This document shows, piece after piece, positions 1-5,705 of a stretch of 8,128 nucleotides of DNA; within the stretch, counting starts at the first letter, position 1, and every line of letters begins with the position of its first letter. The translations under genes and the position numbers were made by a program. Under the pieces are notes generated by a model, which made no database searches, was not told the origin of the DNA, and saw only the letters and a program-made list of their open reading frames with translations. Source of the stretch: an uncultured Acetobacteraceae bacterium (GTDB taxonomy: Bacteria > Pseudomonadota > Alphaproteobacteria > Acetobacterales > Acetobacteraceae); NCBI GenBank assembly GCA_903839965.1, contig CAIMEK010000427.1, forward strand, positions 1 to 8,128. Reading direction: 5' to 3'.

Positions 1-468
1 CCGCACCATACCGCGTTTCGATTGCTTGGTGATGAGGAAGACCTTGCGGCAGGAGGTGGCGATTTCGGGGGCGCCGCCGCCGCCGGGCAGGCGCACCTTG
101 GGCTTGTCGTACGGCCCGATGACGGTGGTGTTGATGTTGCCATATACATCGATCTGCGCGGCCGCGAGGTAGCCCACCGAAATGCGGCCGCCCTGCAGCC
201 AGTAGCGGAACATCTCCGGCACCGAGACGGTGCAGGCCGCCGTGTCCGTGAGCACGCCGTCCGCGATGGACAGCGGCAGCACGTCGGGCATCGTGCCGAT
301 GGTGCCGCTCTCGTAGATCAGCGTGATGCCCGGCGCGTGGGTGAGACGCGCCAGGTTGCCCGCCGCCGACGGTTCGCCGATGCCGGCGAAACACACGTCG
401 TCGTTCGACAGGGCGCGGGCGCCGGCAACGGTCATCATTTCGGCGGGGGTGAAGGCAAGCGAGGTCAT
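1..468 (-). CDS. CoA-transferase subunit B (GctB-like), partial, 3' end outside window
   Basis: Beta subunit of a class I CoA-transferase, the family of glutaconate CoA-transferase GctB and its relatives; together with subunit A it moves CoA between carboxylic acids through a glutamyl-CoA thioester. The first 156 codons are visible and the C-terminus is cut by the left edge. I translated it from the minus strand: it begins MTSLAFTPAEMM, then has a CFAGIGEPS segment and YESGTIG at residues 52-58. Glu53 lies where the catalytic Glu of GctB (about residue 54) is expected. A glycine-rich RLPGGGGAPEIA stretch follows, then KVFLITKQSKR, both typical of the family. The start is the ATG at 468-466, preceded by a strong GAGGAGG at 480-474. 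Its A is shared with the stop of subunit A (TGATG), so translation is coupled. Acid substrates cannot be deduced. The IpdAB-type ring-cleaving hydrolases of steroid degradation share this fold and are an alternative. Confidence 0.88.
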   Translation of the reverse strand, partial: MTSLAFTPAEMMTVAGARALSNDDVCFAGIGEPSAAGNLARLTHAPGITLIYESGTIGTMPDVLPLSIADGVLTDTAACTVSVPEMFRYWLQGGRISVGYLAAAQIDVYGNINTTVIGPYDKPKVRLPGGGGAPEIATSCRKVFLITKQSKRGMVR

Positions 469-1316
469 CAGCGCCTCCTCCCGGCACGGGCAGCGAACAC
501 GTCGGGGCCGACGTCGAGCACGTTCTCGCCCATCCAGGCGGCAAATCTGTCGCGGTCCGCCGAAATTTCGTCCCACTCCTGGTAGGCGGCGTTGTCGCGC
601 TTGTAGTAGCCACGCGCATAGGACGGATGCGCGCCGCCGGGCACGGCGACGATGGCGGTCACCGTCCAGTGCGGCAGGATGCAGAGATTGGTGTGCAGGT
701 CGGCGAAATCGTCGACGATCTCCTCCACGGTGACGATTGAGCGCTTGGCCGCCAGCACCGCTTCCTTCTGCACGCCGATGATGCCCTCGACCAGCACGTC
801 GCCGCGCCGGTTCGCCTTCTGCGCATGGATGATCGCCACGTCGGGCTTGATCGCGGGAACGGCGGCGAGTTGCTCGCCGGTGAAGGGGCAGGTGACGGAA
901 CGGATGTTGGGGTTGACCGCCTTCAGCCCGGCGCCGTTGTAGCCGCGGAAGATCGCGCAGGGCAGCCCGGCGGCACCGGCCTCGTAGGCGTTGGCGAGCG
1001 CGGCATGCGAGTGCTCATCCAGTTCCAGTGGGTGCGGCCAGTGGTTCTCGACCGCATCGCGCAGGCGGCGCAGCAGCCCGACGCCGGGATTGCCGGCGTA
1101 GGAGAACACCAGCTTCTTCGCCAGCCCCATGCCGATCATCTGGTCGTAGAGGATGTCGGGCACCATGCGGACCAGGGTGAGGGCGCGCTTGCCCTGGCGG
1201 ATGACCTCATGGCCGGCGGCGAACGGAATGAGATGCGAGAACCCTTCGAGCGCCACGATGTCGCCATCGTGGACGATGTCGCGCACGGCGCTGGCGAGTG
1301 TGGGGAACTTTGGCAT
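468..1316 (-). CDS. CoA-transferase subunit A (GctA-like)
   Basis: Alpha subunit of a class I CoA-transferase, 282 aa, pairing with the adjacent subunit B. Similarity to the GctA family is visible across the length: an N-terminal DGDIVALEGFSHLIPFAA segment (residues 17-34; the glycine/phenylalanine loop that GctA has near its N-terminus), EAGAAGLPC (112-120), a core DVAIIHAQKANRRGDV (159-174), the SIVTVEEIV strand (193-201) and a C-terminal VPGGAHPSYARGYY (225-238), which is very characteristic of GctA-like proteins. The start is the ATG at 1316-1314; its ribosome site is weak (only AGG at a usable distance), so coupling to the upstream lactonase-like gene 50 bp away is likely. The stop overlaps the start of subunit B by one base, as expected for a heteromeric enzyme made in equal amounts. 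Subunit A carries no catalytic Glu; that residue is in subunit B. Substrate unknown; IpdA is the main alternative relative. Confidence 0.88.
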   Translation of the reverse strand: MPKFPTLASAVRDIVHDGDIVALEGFSHLIPFAAGHEVIRQGKRALTLVRMVPDILYDQMIGMGLAKKLVFSYAGNPGVGLLRRLRDAVENHWPHPLELDEHSHAALANAYEAGAAGLPCAIFRGYNGAGLKAVNPNIRSVTCPFTGEQLAAVPAIKPDVAIIHAQKANRRGDVLVEGIIGVQKEAVLAAKRSIVTVEEIVDDFADLHTNLCILPHWTVTAIVAVPGGAHPSYARGYYKRDNAAYQEWDEISADRDRFAAWMGENVLDVGPDVFAARAGRRR

Positions 1317-1366
1317 GGGTTGGCCTGTGCTCCGGATTCCGCGTTTTCTGTCGTGTCAGCTTAGTG

Positions 1367-2263
1367 TTACGGCCGGCCAGTGGGAAGCCGGGCGCGCAGG
1401 ATCGTCCCGGATTCCGATTCGGTGATGTAGGCCGAGCCGCCGTCCGGGCTGACCGCCAGGTTGGTCGTGCGGATGCCGGCGCAGGAGCGCAAGCGGGCGA
1501 GCGGTTCGCCGAGGCGGTCGAACTGCCAGACCGTCGCCAGGCCGGAATGCGCCACATACAGGTTGCCGGCCGCGTCCACTGCCAGCCCGTCCGGCCCGGC
1601 CAGGCCGCCGGAAAGCTGGATGAACACGCCGCAGCGGTGCTCGCCCACCACGTCCGGCCGCAGCGCCAGCCGCAGCACCTGCAGGGTGCGGGTGACGGCG
1701 ATGTAGAGCGCATCCTGCTCCACGCTGAGCGCGAGACCGTTCGGATAGGCCAGCCCGTCCAGCAGCAGATCGACCTCGCCGTTGGTGCGGATGCGAAACA
1801 CCCGGCCGTTCGGGCGGCGCAGGTCGCTGGTGCCGGGGTCGGTGAAGTAGAGGTCGCCATTGGCGGCGAAGGTCAGGTCGTTCGGCCCCAACAGCTTGCG
1901 CCCGTCGTACTCCGCCAGCACAACCCGCGCCTCGCGGGTGCGCGGGTCGAAACTCAGGATGCCGTTGACCGCGTCGGCCACCACGATGCGTCCGTCCGCC
2001 GCGATCTTCAGGCCGTTGGGGCGGCCGCCATACTGGTGGAACAGGCTCCATTCGCCGGCGGGCGAGACGCGAAAGAGGCGGCCATGCGCGAGGTCGACGC
2101 ACCAGAAGGTTCCCTCGGCATCGAAGGCCGGTCCTTCCAGGAAGGAATGCAATCCGGGGCCGCCGCGCGCGCGGCTCCATTCGGTCTGGACATGCACCAG
2201 ACGCAGCGCATCGGGCAGCCGCGCGAAGATTTCCGTGGCAACGATCGGCAGGCCGACGAACAT
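1367..2263 (-). CDS. SMP-30/gluconolactonase-family protein (beta-propeller lactonase-like)
   Basis: 298-aa protein of the SMP-30/gluconolactonase/LRE family: six-bladed beta-propellers that bind a divalent metal and commonly hydrolyse sugar-acid or other lactones. Blade repeats are plain: LEGPAFDAEGTFWCVD, GRPNGLKIAADGRIVVAD, LGPNDLTFAANGDLYFTD, YPNGLALS, GPDGLAVDAAGNLYVA, LAVSPDGGSAYITE. By comparison with regucalcin, the likely metal/active-site residues are Glu43, Asn128, Asn175 and Asp225, all present. No signal peptide is seen, so it is probably cytoplasmic. I chose the ATG at 2263-2261 because GGAGAG lies 7 bases upstream (2276-2271) and the homology begins soon after; the reading frame stays open upstream but that stretch is the divergent control region. 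First gene of the minus-strand unit, 50 bp ahead of the CoA-transferase. Its presence suggests that a lactone or enol-lactone arises in the pathway, but many family members have untested substrates. Confidence 0.85.
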   Translation of the reverse strand: MFVGLPIVATEIFARLPDALRLVHVQTEWSRARGGPGLHSFLEGPAFDAEGTFWCVDLAHGRLFRVSPAGEWSLFHQYGGRPNGLKIAADGRIVVADAVNGILSFDPRTREARVVLAEYDGRKLLGPNDLTFAANGDLYFTDPGTSDLRRPNGRVFRIRTNGEVDLLLDGLAYPNGLALSVEQDALYIAVTRTLQVLRLALRPDVVGEHRCGVFIQLSGGLAGPDGLAVDAAGNLYVAHSGLATVWQFDRLGEPLARLRSCAGIRTTNLAVSPDGGSAYITESESGTILRARLPTGRP

Positions 2264-2331
2264 GGTTTTGCTCTCCAGCGGCGAGCGTCGCCGCGCCCAA
2301 TGGATCGAACCCGGCCCGCCCAACCGGGCGA

Positions 2332-2360
2332 TTGACGCGGTTGATATATCAACATAATAT
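2332..2360 (+). promoter_or_regulatory. Sigma-70-type promoter of the acyl-CoA synthetase gene
   Basis: TTGACG (2332-2337) and TAATAT (2355-2360) are separated by exactly 17 bases, a near-consensus housekeeping promoter standing out in very GC-rich surroundings. The predicted transcription start is about 2367, giving a 5' leader of roughly 73 bases to the ATG at 2440. The divergent minus-strand genes must start from the same region; a weak minus-strand candidate is TTGAAT (2374-2369) with TGATAT (2351-2346), 17 bases apart, but its -10 matches poorly. Confidence 0.7.
2340..2353. promoter_or_regulatory. Operator-like perfect 14-bp palindrome in the promoter spacer
   Basis: GTTGATATATCAAC is a perfect palindrome sitting wholly between the -35 and -10 hexamers of the rightward promoter. 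A protein bound there would block RNA polymerase, so a repressor site is the simplest reading. It also lies in the only region from which the minus-strand lactonase/CoA-transferase unit can be started. Short AT-centred palindromes like this suit MarR- or GntR-type repressors, but the regulator gene is not in the window and the family cannot be decided. A related site, GTTGA-N4-TCAAC, occurs at 4595-4608. Confidence 0.6.
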
Positions 2361-2426
2361 TTTCCGGGATTCAATGCGGCGATACGGCGGCAATCCGCGC
2401 GCTCCGCGGGCAACGCAGGCCGGTCT

Positions 2427-2434
2427 GGGAGGGG
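2427..2434 (+). promoter_or_regulatory. Ribosome binding site that sets the acyl-CoA synthetase start
   Basis: GGGAGGGG lies 5 bases before the ATG at 2440. An in-frame ATG at 2374 lies only about 7 bases past the predicted transcription start and has no such site, and the open frame extending further up to 2332 runs through the promoter. The start at 2440 is therefore preferred. Confidence 0.75.
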
Positions 2435-2439
2435 TGGCG

Positions 2440-4572
2440 ATGCCAACGGAACAGCACGAGCCGGTGGGCTCCTTTGGCGACCTGACGCCCCTGTTGGCGC
2501 CGCGTTCGGTTGCGGTGATCGGCGCGTCCGACCGTCCCGGCAACCTGGGCGGTCTGGCCATGCATTTTCTTGGCAAGTTCGGCTTCAAGGGGCAGGTCTG
2601 GCCGATCAACCCGGGGCGGCCGACGGTGGGCGACCGGCCCTGTTTTCCCGACCTTGCCTCGCTTCCCGCGATCCCGGATCTGGCCATCGTGGCGGTGCCG
2701 GCCGACGCCGTGCTCGGCGTGGTGCAGGACTGCATCGCCGCCCATGTGCCGGCCGCCATCGTGTGGGCCGGCGGGTTCGCCGAGGTCGGCGGCGAGGGGC
2801 GGGAGAAGCAGCGGGCGCTCGAAGAGGTCGTGCGCGGCAGCACGCTCAAGCTGTGCGGGCCGAACTGCATCGGCGTCATCAACACCTCGATCGGCATGAC
2901 CGCGTCGTTCAGCTCGCTGATGACCGAGCTGGACAGCTTCACGCCCGGCTCGGTTTCCATGGTCAGCCAGAGCGGCGGCACCGGCGTCACCGCGCATGGG
3001 CGGGCGCAGCAACTCGGGCTCGGGTTCCGCGTCGGCATCAGTTGTGGCAACGAGGCCACGCTCGGCATTCCCGACTTCATCCGCGCCCTGGTGCATGACG
3101 ACGGCACGCGGGTTATCGCGGTGTACACCGAGGGGCTGTCCGACCCGCCCGGCTTCCTCGACGCCTTGGCCGAAGCCAAGCGGCGCCGCAAGCCGGTGGT
3201 GGTGCTCAAGGGCGGCGCCACCGAGATCAGCAGCCGTGCCGCGCTTGCGCATACCGGGCGGCTGGCCGGCATGGACCGCACCTACGATGCGATCTTCCGG
3301 GAATTCGCGGCGATCCGCGTGTACTCCATGGAAGAGATGCTGGATGTCTGCCTGCAGCTTGCCGCGCTGGCGGAAGGCCAACTGCCGGCGGGCAACAACA
3401 TGCTGGTGAGCACGTTCGGCGGCGGCAGCGGCGTGCTCGGAACCGACCAGTGCCTGCGCGAGGGGCTGGCCGTGCCGCCGCTCGATGCCGAAACACGTGC
3501 GCGCCTGCTGCCGATCATGACGCCGCTCGGTTCGTCGGCGAATCCGGTTGACCTGACCCCAGGCTCGGTGACCAACCCCAAGCACCGCGCCAACCTGTCC
3601 GCCGTGCTGCGCACCCTCATCGACGCCCCGGCGGTGGATGCGATGCTGTTCTTCGGGGCCGGCTTCAGCGAACTGGCGCCGGACGTGGCCGCCATGTTCA
3701 ACGACCTGCGCCACTACAGCAAGAAGCCGGTCTACCTGAGCTGGCTGTCGCCGCCGCCGGGCATTCGGGAAGGGCTGGCTGCTCAGGGCGTCATCGCCTT
3801 CGATGAGCATTGCCGCGCGGTGCGCGCCGCCGGCAACATTGCCCGTTATGTCGAGAACCTGCAGCACCGCATCGTGCAGCGGCCGGAACTGCGGCGCGAT
3901 TTTCCGTGGCAGGATTTCGTCGCGGCTGGCACGCAGGTGGTGTCGGAGAATGTGGTGGCGGCGATTCTGGAGGCGGCCGGGCTGCCGGTCGCGCGCGGTC
4001 GCATCGCCACTTCCGAGGCGGCGGCCGTCAGCGCCGCCCTGGAGGTCGGCTTCCCGGTCGCGATCAAGGCGATCTCGCCCAGCATCACGCATCGCGCCGC
4101 CAGCGGGCTGGTTGCGCTGAACATCGACACGCAGCAAGTCGTGGCGCGCACCGATCGGGCGTTCCGTGCCCGCGCCGCTGAACTTGGCGCCACGCTCGAC
4201 GGACTCTGGGTGCAGCACATGGCCGGCGCTGGCCGCGAGCTGCTGGTGACGGCGCTGCGCGACCGCGAATTCGGTGTGCTGGTGGGCTGCGGCATGGGCG
4301 GCGCGGAAACCGAGATCATCGACGACGCCGTGTTCACCCGCGCGCCGATCGATGCGGGTGGCGCGCTCGACCTGCTCGGCCGGTTGCGCACGCTGCGCCG
4401 GCTGCCGAAGTTGATCGCTCCCGACCGGCTCGCCCAGGCGGCCGAGTTCATTGCCGGCTTTTCGGCGCTGGTTGCCGGCGCGCCCTGGGAGAGCTTCACG
4501 CTGGAGATCAACCCGCTGAAACTGGCGGCCGACGGCGCCATGGCGGTCGATGGGCTGCTGGTGCTGAAATGA
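2440..4572 (+). CDS. Acyl-CoA synthetase, NDP(ADP)-forming, fused alpha-beta (acetate--CoA ligase family)
   Basis: 710-aa cytoplasmic enzyme expected to make an acyl-CoA from a carboxylic acid, CoA and ATP, releasing ADP and phosphate by way of a phosphohistidine, like succinyl-CoA synthetase. Order of domains: CoA-binding Rossmann domain (about 15-140) with RSVAVIGASDRPGNLGG at 22-38 and GPNCIGVIN from 140; succinyl-CoA-ligase-like domain with SQSGG at 176-180 and AHTGRLAG, in which His271 is the predicted phosphorylated residue; a second flavodoxin-like lobe (about 310-465); and a C-terminal ATP-grasp_5 domain (about 490-710) with FPVAIKAISPSITHR (Lys543), a GRELLVTALRDREFG segment, and EINPL at 689-693. 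All key residues are present and the length is normal for the fused form. It has its own promoter and strong ribosome site and is divergent from the lactonase/CoA-transferase unit. The acid used (acetate, other short, branched or aromatic acids) cannot be read from sequence. Confidence 0.9.
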   Translation: MPTEQHEPVGSFGDLTPLLAPRSVAVIGASDRPGNLGGLAMHFLGKFGFKGQVWPINPGRPTVGDRPCFPDLASLPAIPDLAIVAVPADAVLGVVQDCIAAHVPAAIVWAGGFAEVGGEGREKQRALEEVVRGSTLKLCGPNCIGVINTSIGMTASFSSLMTELDSFTPGSVSMVSQSGGTGVTAHGRAQQLGLGFRVGISCGNEATLGIPDFIRALVHDDGTRVIAVYTEGLSDPPGFLDALAEAKRRRKPVVVLKGGATEISSRAALAHTGRLAGMDRTYDAIFREFAAIRVYSMEEMLDVCLQLAALAEGQLPAGNNMLVSTFGGGSGVLGTDQCLREGLAVPPLDAETRARLLPIMTPLGSSANPVDLTPGSVTNPKHRANLSAVLRTLIDAPAVDAMLFFGAGFSELAPDVAAMFNDLRHYSKKPVYLSWLSPPPGIREGLAAQGVIAFDEHCRAVRAAGNIARYVENLQHRIVQRPELRRDFPWQDFVAAGTQVVSENVVAAILEAAGLPVARGRIATSEAAAVSAALEVGFPVAIKAISPSITHRAASGLVALNIDTQQVVARTDRAFRARAAELGATLDGLWVQHMAGAGRELLVTALRDREFGVLVGCGMGGAETEIIDDAVFTRAPIDAGGALDLLGRLRTLRRLPKLIAPDRLAQAAEFIAGFSALVAGAPWESFTLEINPLKLAADGAMAVDGLLVLK

Positions 4573-4594
4573 GGCTGGCGTCGTACTAATACCT

Positions 4595-4608
4595 GTTGAC
4601 TGGTCAAC
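4595..4608. promoter_or_regulatory. Second operator-like palindrome, GTTGA-N4-TCAAC
   Basis: GTTGACTGGTCAAC has perfect 6-base arms around a 2-base centre. The arms and spacing match the 14-bp palindrome at 2340-2353 (GTTGA, four bases, TCAAC). It lies 22 bases past the synthetase stop and contains a -35-like TTGACT. A site for the same regulator acting on the importer operon is the likely reading; a plain RNA hairpin is the alternative, but the loop would be only two bases and no T run follows. Confidence 0.45.
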
Positions 4609-4620
4609 CGAAGGCTGCTG

Positions 4621-4667
4621 TTGTCAGGCCCACACTGCGAAACCAACGGCCTGTTGAGGCCTGACAA
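4621..4667. repeat. Split inverted repeat, 10-bp arms with 27-base loop
   Basis: TTGTCAGGCC (4621-4630) is perfectly complementary to GGCCTGACAA (4658-4667). The arms could form an RNA stem in a transcript running into the importer, or be two half-sites for a DNA-binding dimer or tetramer. There is no T tract after it, so it is not a classical intrinsic terminator. Confidence 0.5.
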
Positions 4668-4779
4668 ACAAAGTTGCACGACTTGCGGGAGAACGTTCGG
4701 GCCGGCGAAGCAACGTCTGGTCCGTGCTGCAAACACATGGCGCTGGCGGATCATCACGGCCGACCCATAAGCAATCAAT

Positions 4780-4813
4780 GCCGGTGCGCCGGCCTTCCGT
4801 TTCCAGGCGGAAG
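4780..4813 (+). other. Two tandem small hairpins directly before the livH ribosome site
   Basis: GCCGG-TGCG-CCGGC (4780-4793) and CTTCCG-N8-CGGAAG (4794-4813) sit back to back, the second ending two bases before the GAGAGGG ribosome site (4816-4822). They might tune initiation or mRNA stability. Short GC stems are common in such DNA, so function is uncertain. Confidence 0.3.
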
Positions 4814-4826
4814 CTGAGAGGGCAAC

Positions 4827-5699
4827 ATGGAGCTGCTCGCGCAGCTGCTCGCCAATGGCCTCGTCAACGGCAGCGAATACGCGCTGCTCGGGCTTGGCTT
4901 CAGCCTGATCTTCGCCACCACCCGCATTTTCCATTTCGCCTACGGTCCAATTCTGGCGCTGAGCGCCTATGTCGGCTGGTTCGGCGCCAGCGTGCTGGGC
5001 CTGCCGGAACTCACGGCGGCGCTGTGCGGCGCGGCGGGCGGCGCCGTCGCCGGGGCGCTCTGCTATATCGGCGCCTACCGCTACTTCGAGATCAAGGGCA
5101 TCCCCTCGCACGGGGTGCTGATACTTTCGCTGGGCATGTCGATCGTGCTGCAGGCCGCGCTGACGATCGGGTTCGGCACCGCCGTGCTGGTGGTGCCCGA
5201 TTTTCAGACCAACGTGTACCTGTTCGGTCCCGTGGTGATCACCGAGGTGCAGGTCTGCCTGGTGGTGGCACTCGTCGTTGTGGTCGCGCTGCTGACGCTG
5301 TTCCTGCGCACCACCCGGCATGGGCTGGCGGTGCTGGCGATGACGGACAATCGCGACATGGCGCAGCTCGTCGGCATCGACAGTGTACGCACCTCGGCCA
5401 TGGTTTTCGCCATCGGCTCGGCGATCGCCGGAATCGCGGCGGCGATGCTGATGCTGGAGCAGGGCGTGACGGCGATCATGGGCGGGCGGCTGATCTTCAT
5501 CGCCTTCGTGGTTTCCGTGGTGGGCGGGATCGGCTCCATCCCGGGTTCGATTGTCGGCGGTTACCTGCTCGGCTTCGTCGAGAGCGTGGGGCTGTGGGAA
5601 ATCCCCACCCAATGGCAGAACTCGATCGCGTTCATCATGCTGTTCGTCATCATGCTGATACGACCGACCGGCCTCGGGCGCCGGCCGCGGACGTCGTAG
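4827..5699 (+). CDS. livH: LIV-type (HAAT family) ABC importer permease, LivH-like
   Basis: 290-aa inner-membrane permease, one of the two membrane subunits of a branched-chain-amino-acid-type importer; the family also carries amides, urea and aromatic or short organic acids. The N-terminal family pattern is visible: NGLVNGSEYALLGLGFSLIF, then a FHFAYG segment corresponding to the usual NFAHG. About eight hydrophobic segments span the protein. The cytoplasmic coupling (EAA-like) loop is GLAVLAMTDNRDMAQLVGID, starting at residue 166. The C-terminal VGGIGSIPGSIVGGYLLGFVES pattern is diagnostic. The start is the ATG at 4827 with GAGAGGG four bases upstream. First gene of the importer operon; the next gene begins 6 bases after the stop. 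No periplasmic binding protein gene lies beside it in the window, so the ligand is unknown. Confidence 0.93.
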   Translation: MELLAQLLANGLVNGSEYALLGLGFSLIFATTRIFHFAYGPILALSAYVGWFGASVLGLPELTAALCGAAGGAVAGALCYIGAYRYFEIKGIPSHGVLILSLGMSIVLQAALTIGFGTAVLVVPDFQTNVYLFGPVVITEVQVCLVVALVVVVALLTLFLRTTRHGLAVLAMTDNRDMAQLVGIDSVRTSAMVFAIGSAIAGIAAAMLMLEQGVTAIMGGRLIFIAFVVSVVGGIGSIPGSIVGGYLLGFVESVGLWEIPTQWQNSIAFIMLFVIMLIRPTGLGRRPRTS

Positions 5700-5705
5700 C
5701 GCGCC

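Larger units (their letters stand above)
4573..4826. other. 254-bp intergenic/leader region before the ABC importer operon
   Basis: No plausible gene was found on either strand here. The region holds an operator-like palindrome (4595-4608), a split 10-bp inverted repeat (4621-4667), an 8-bp direct repeat CCTGTTGA (4592-4599 and 4650-4657) and two small hairpins just before the permease start (4780-4793, 4794-4813). I see no T-rich intrinsic terminator after the synthetase gene, so some read-through into the importer is possible. I found no near-consensus promoter; the best -35 is TTGACT at 4596-4601 inside the palindrome, with only a poor -10 (TGTTGT, 4619-4624) 17 bases on. Confidence 0.6.

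Noticed and set aside
2314..2329. GCCCG-CGGGC hairpin upstream of the SMP-30 gene
   Set aside because: A 5-bp GC stem is expected by chance in this composition and there is no T tract or conserved context to support a function.
1298..2335. Plus-strand open frame of 345 codons opposite the SMP-30 gene
   Set aside because: Antisense to a gene with repeated propeller motifs; composition typical of a high-GC shadow frame.
2332..2439. N-terminal extension of the acyl-CoA synthetase to a TTG at 2332 or an ATG at 2374
   Set aside because: The TTG is the -35 element of the promoter, and the ATG at 2374 lies only about 7 bases past the predicted transcription start. A strong ribosome site precedes the ATG at 2440, after which family homology begins.
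2264..2446. N-terminal extension of the SMP-30 protein up to 2446
   Set aside because: It would run through the divergent promoter and operator, and the added residues do not resemble the family; the ATG at 2263 has a good ribosome site.
2371..4218. Minus-strand open frame of 615 codons opposite the acyl-CoA synthetase
   Set aside because: Shadow of a well-supported gene; Arg/His-rich composition and no domain pattern.
4595..4667. Intrinsic terminator of the acyl-CoA synthetase gene
   Set aside because: Neither inverted repeat is followed by a T tract; the first has a 2-base centre and the second a 27-base loop, both unlike standard terminators.
4674..4702. Promoter for livH based on TTGCAC at 4674-4679
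   Set aside because: No acceptable -10 at 16-18 bases, and no GG at the distance needed for a sigma-54 site.
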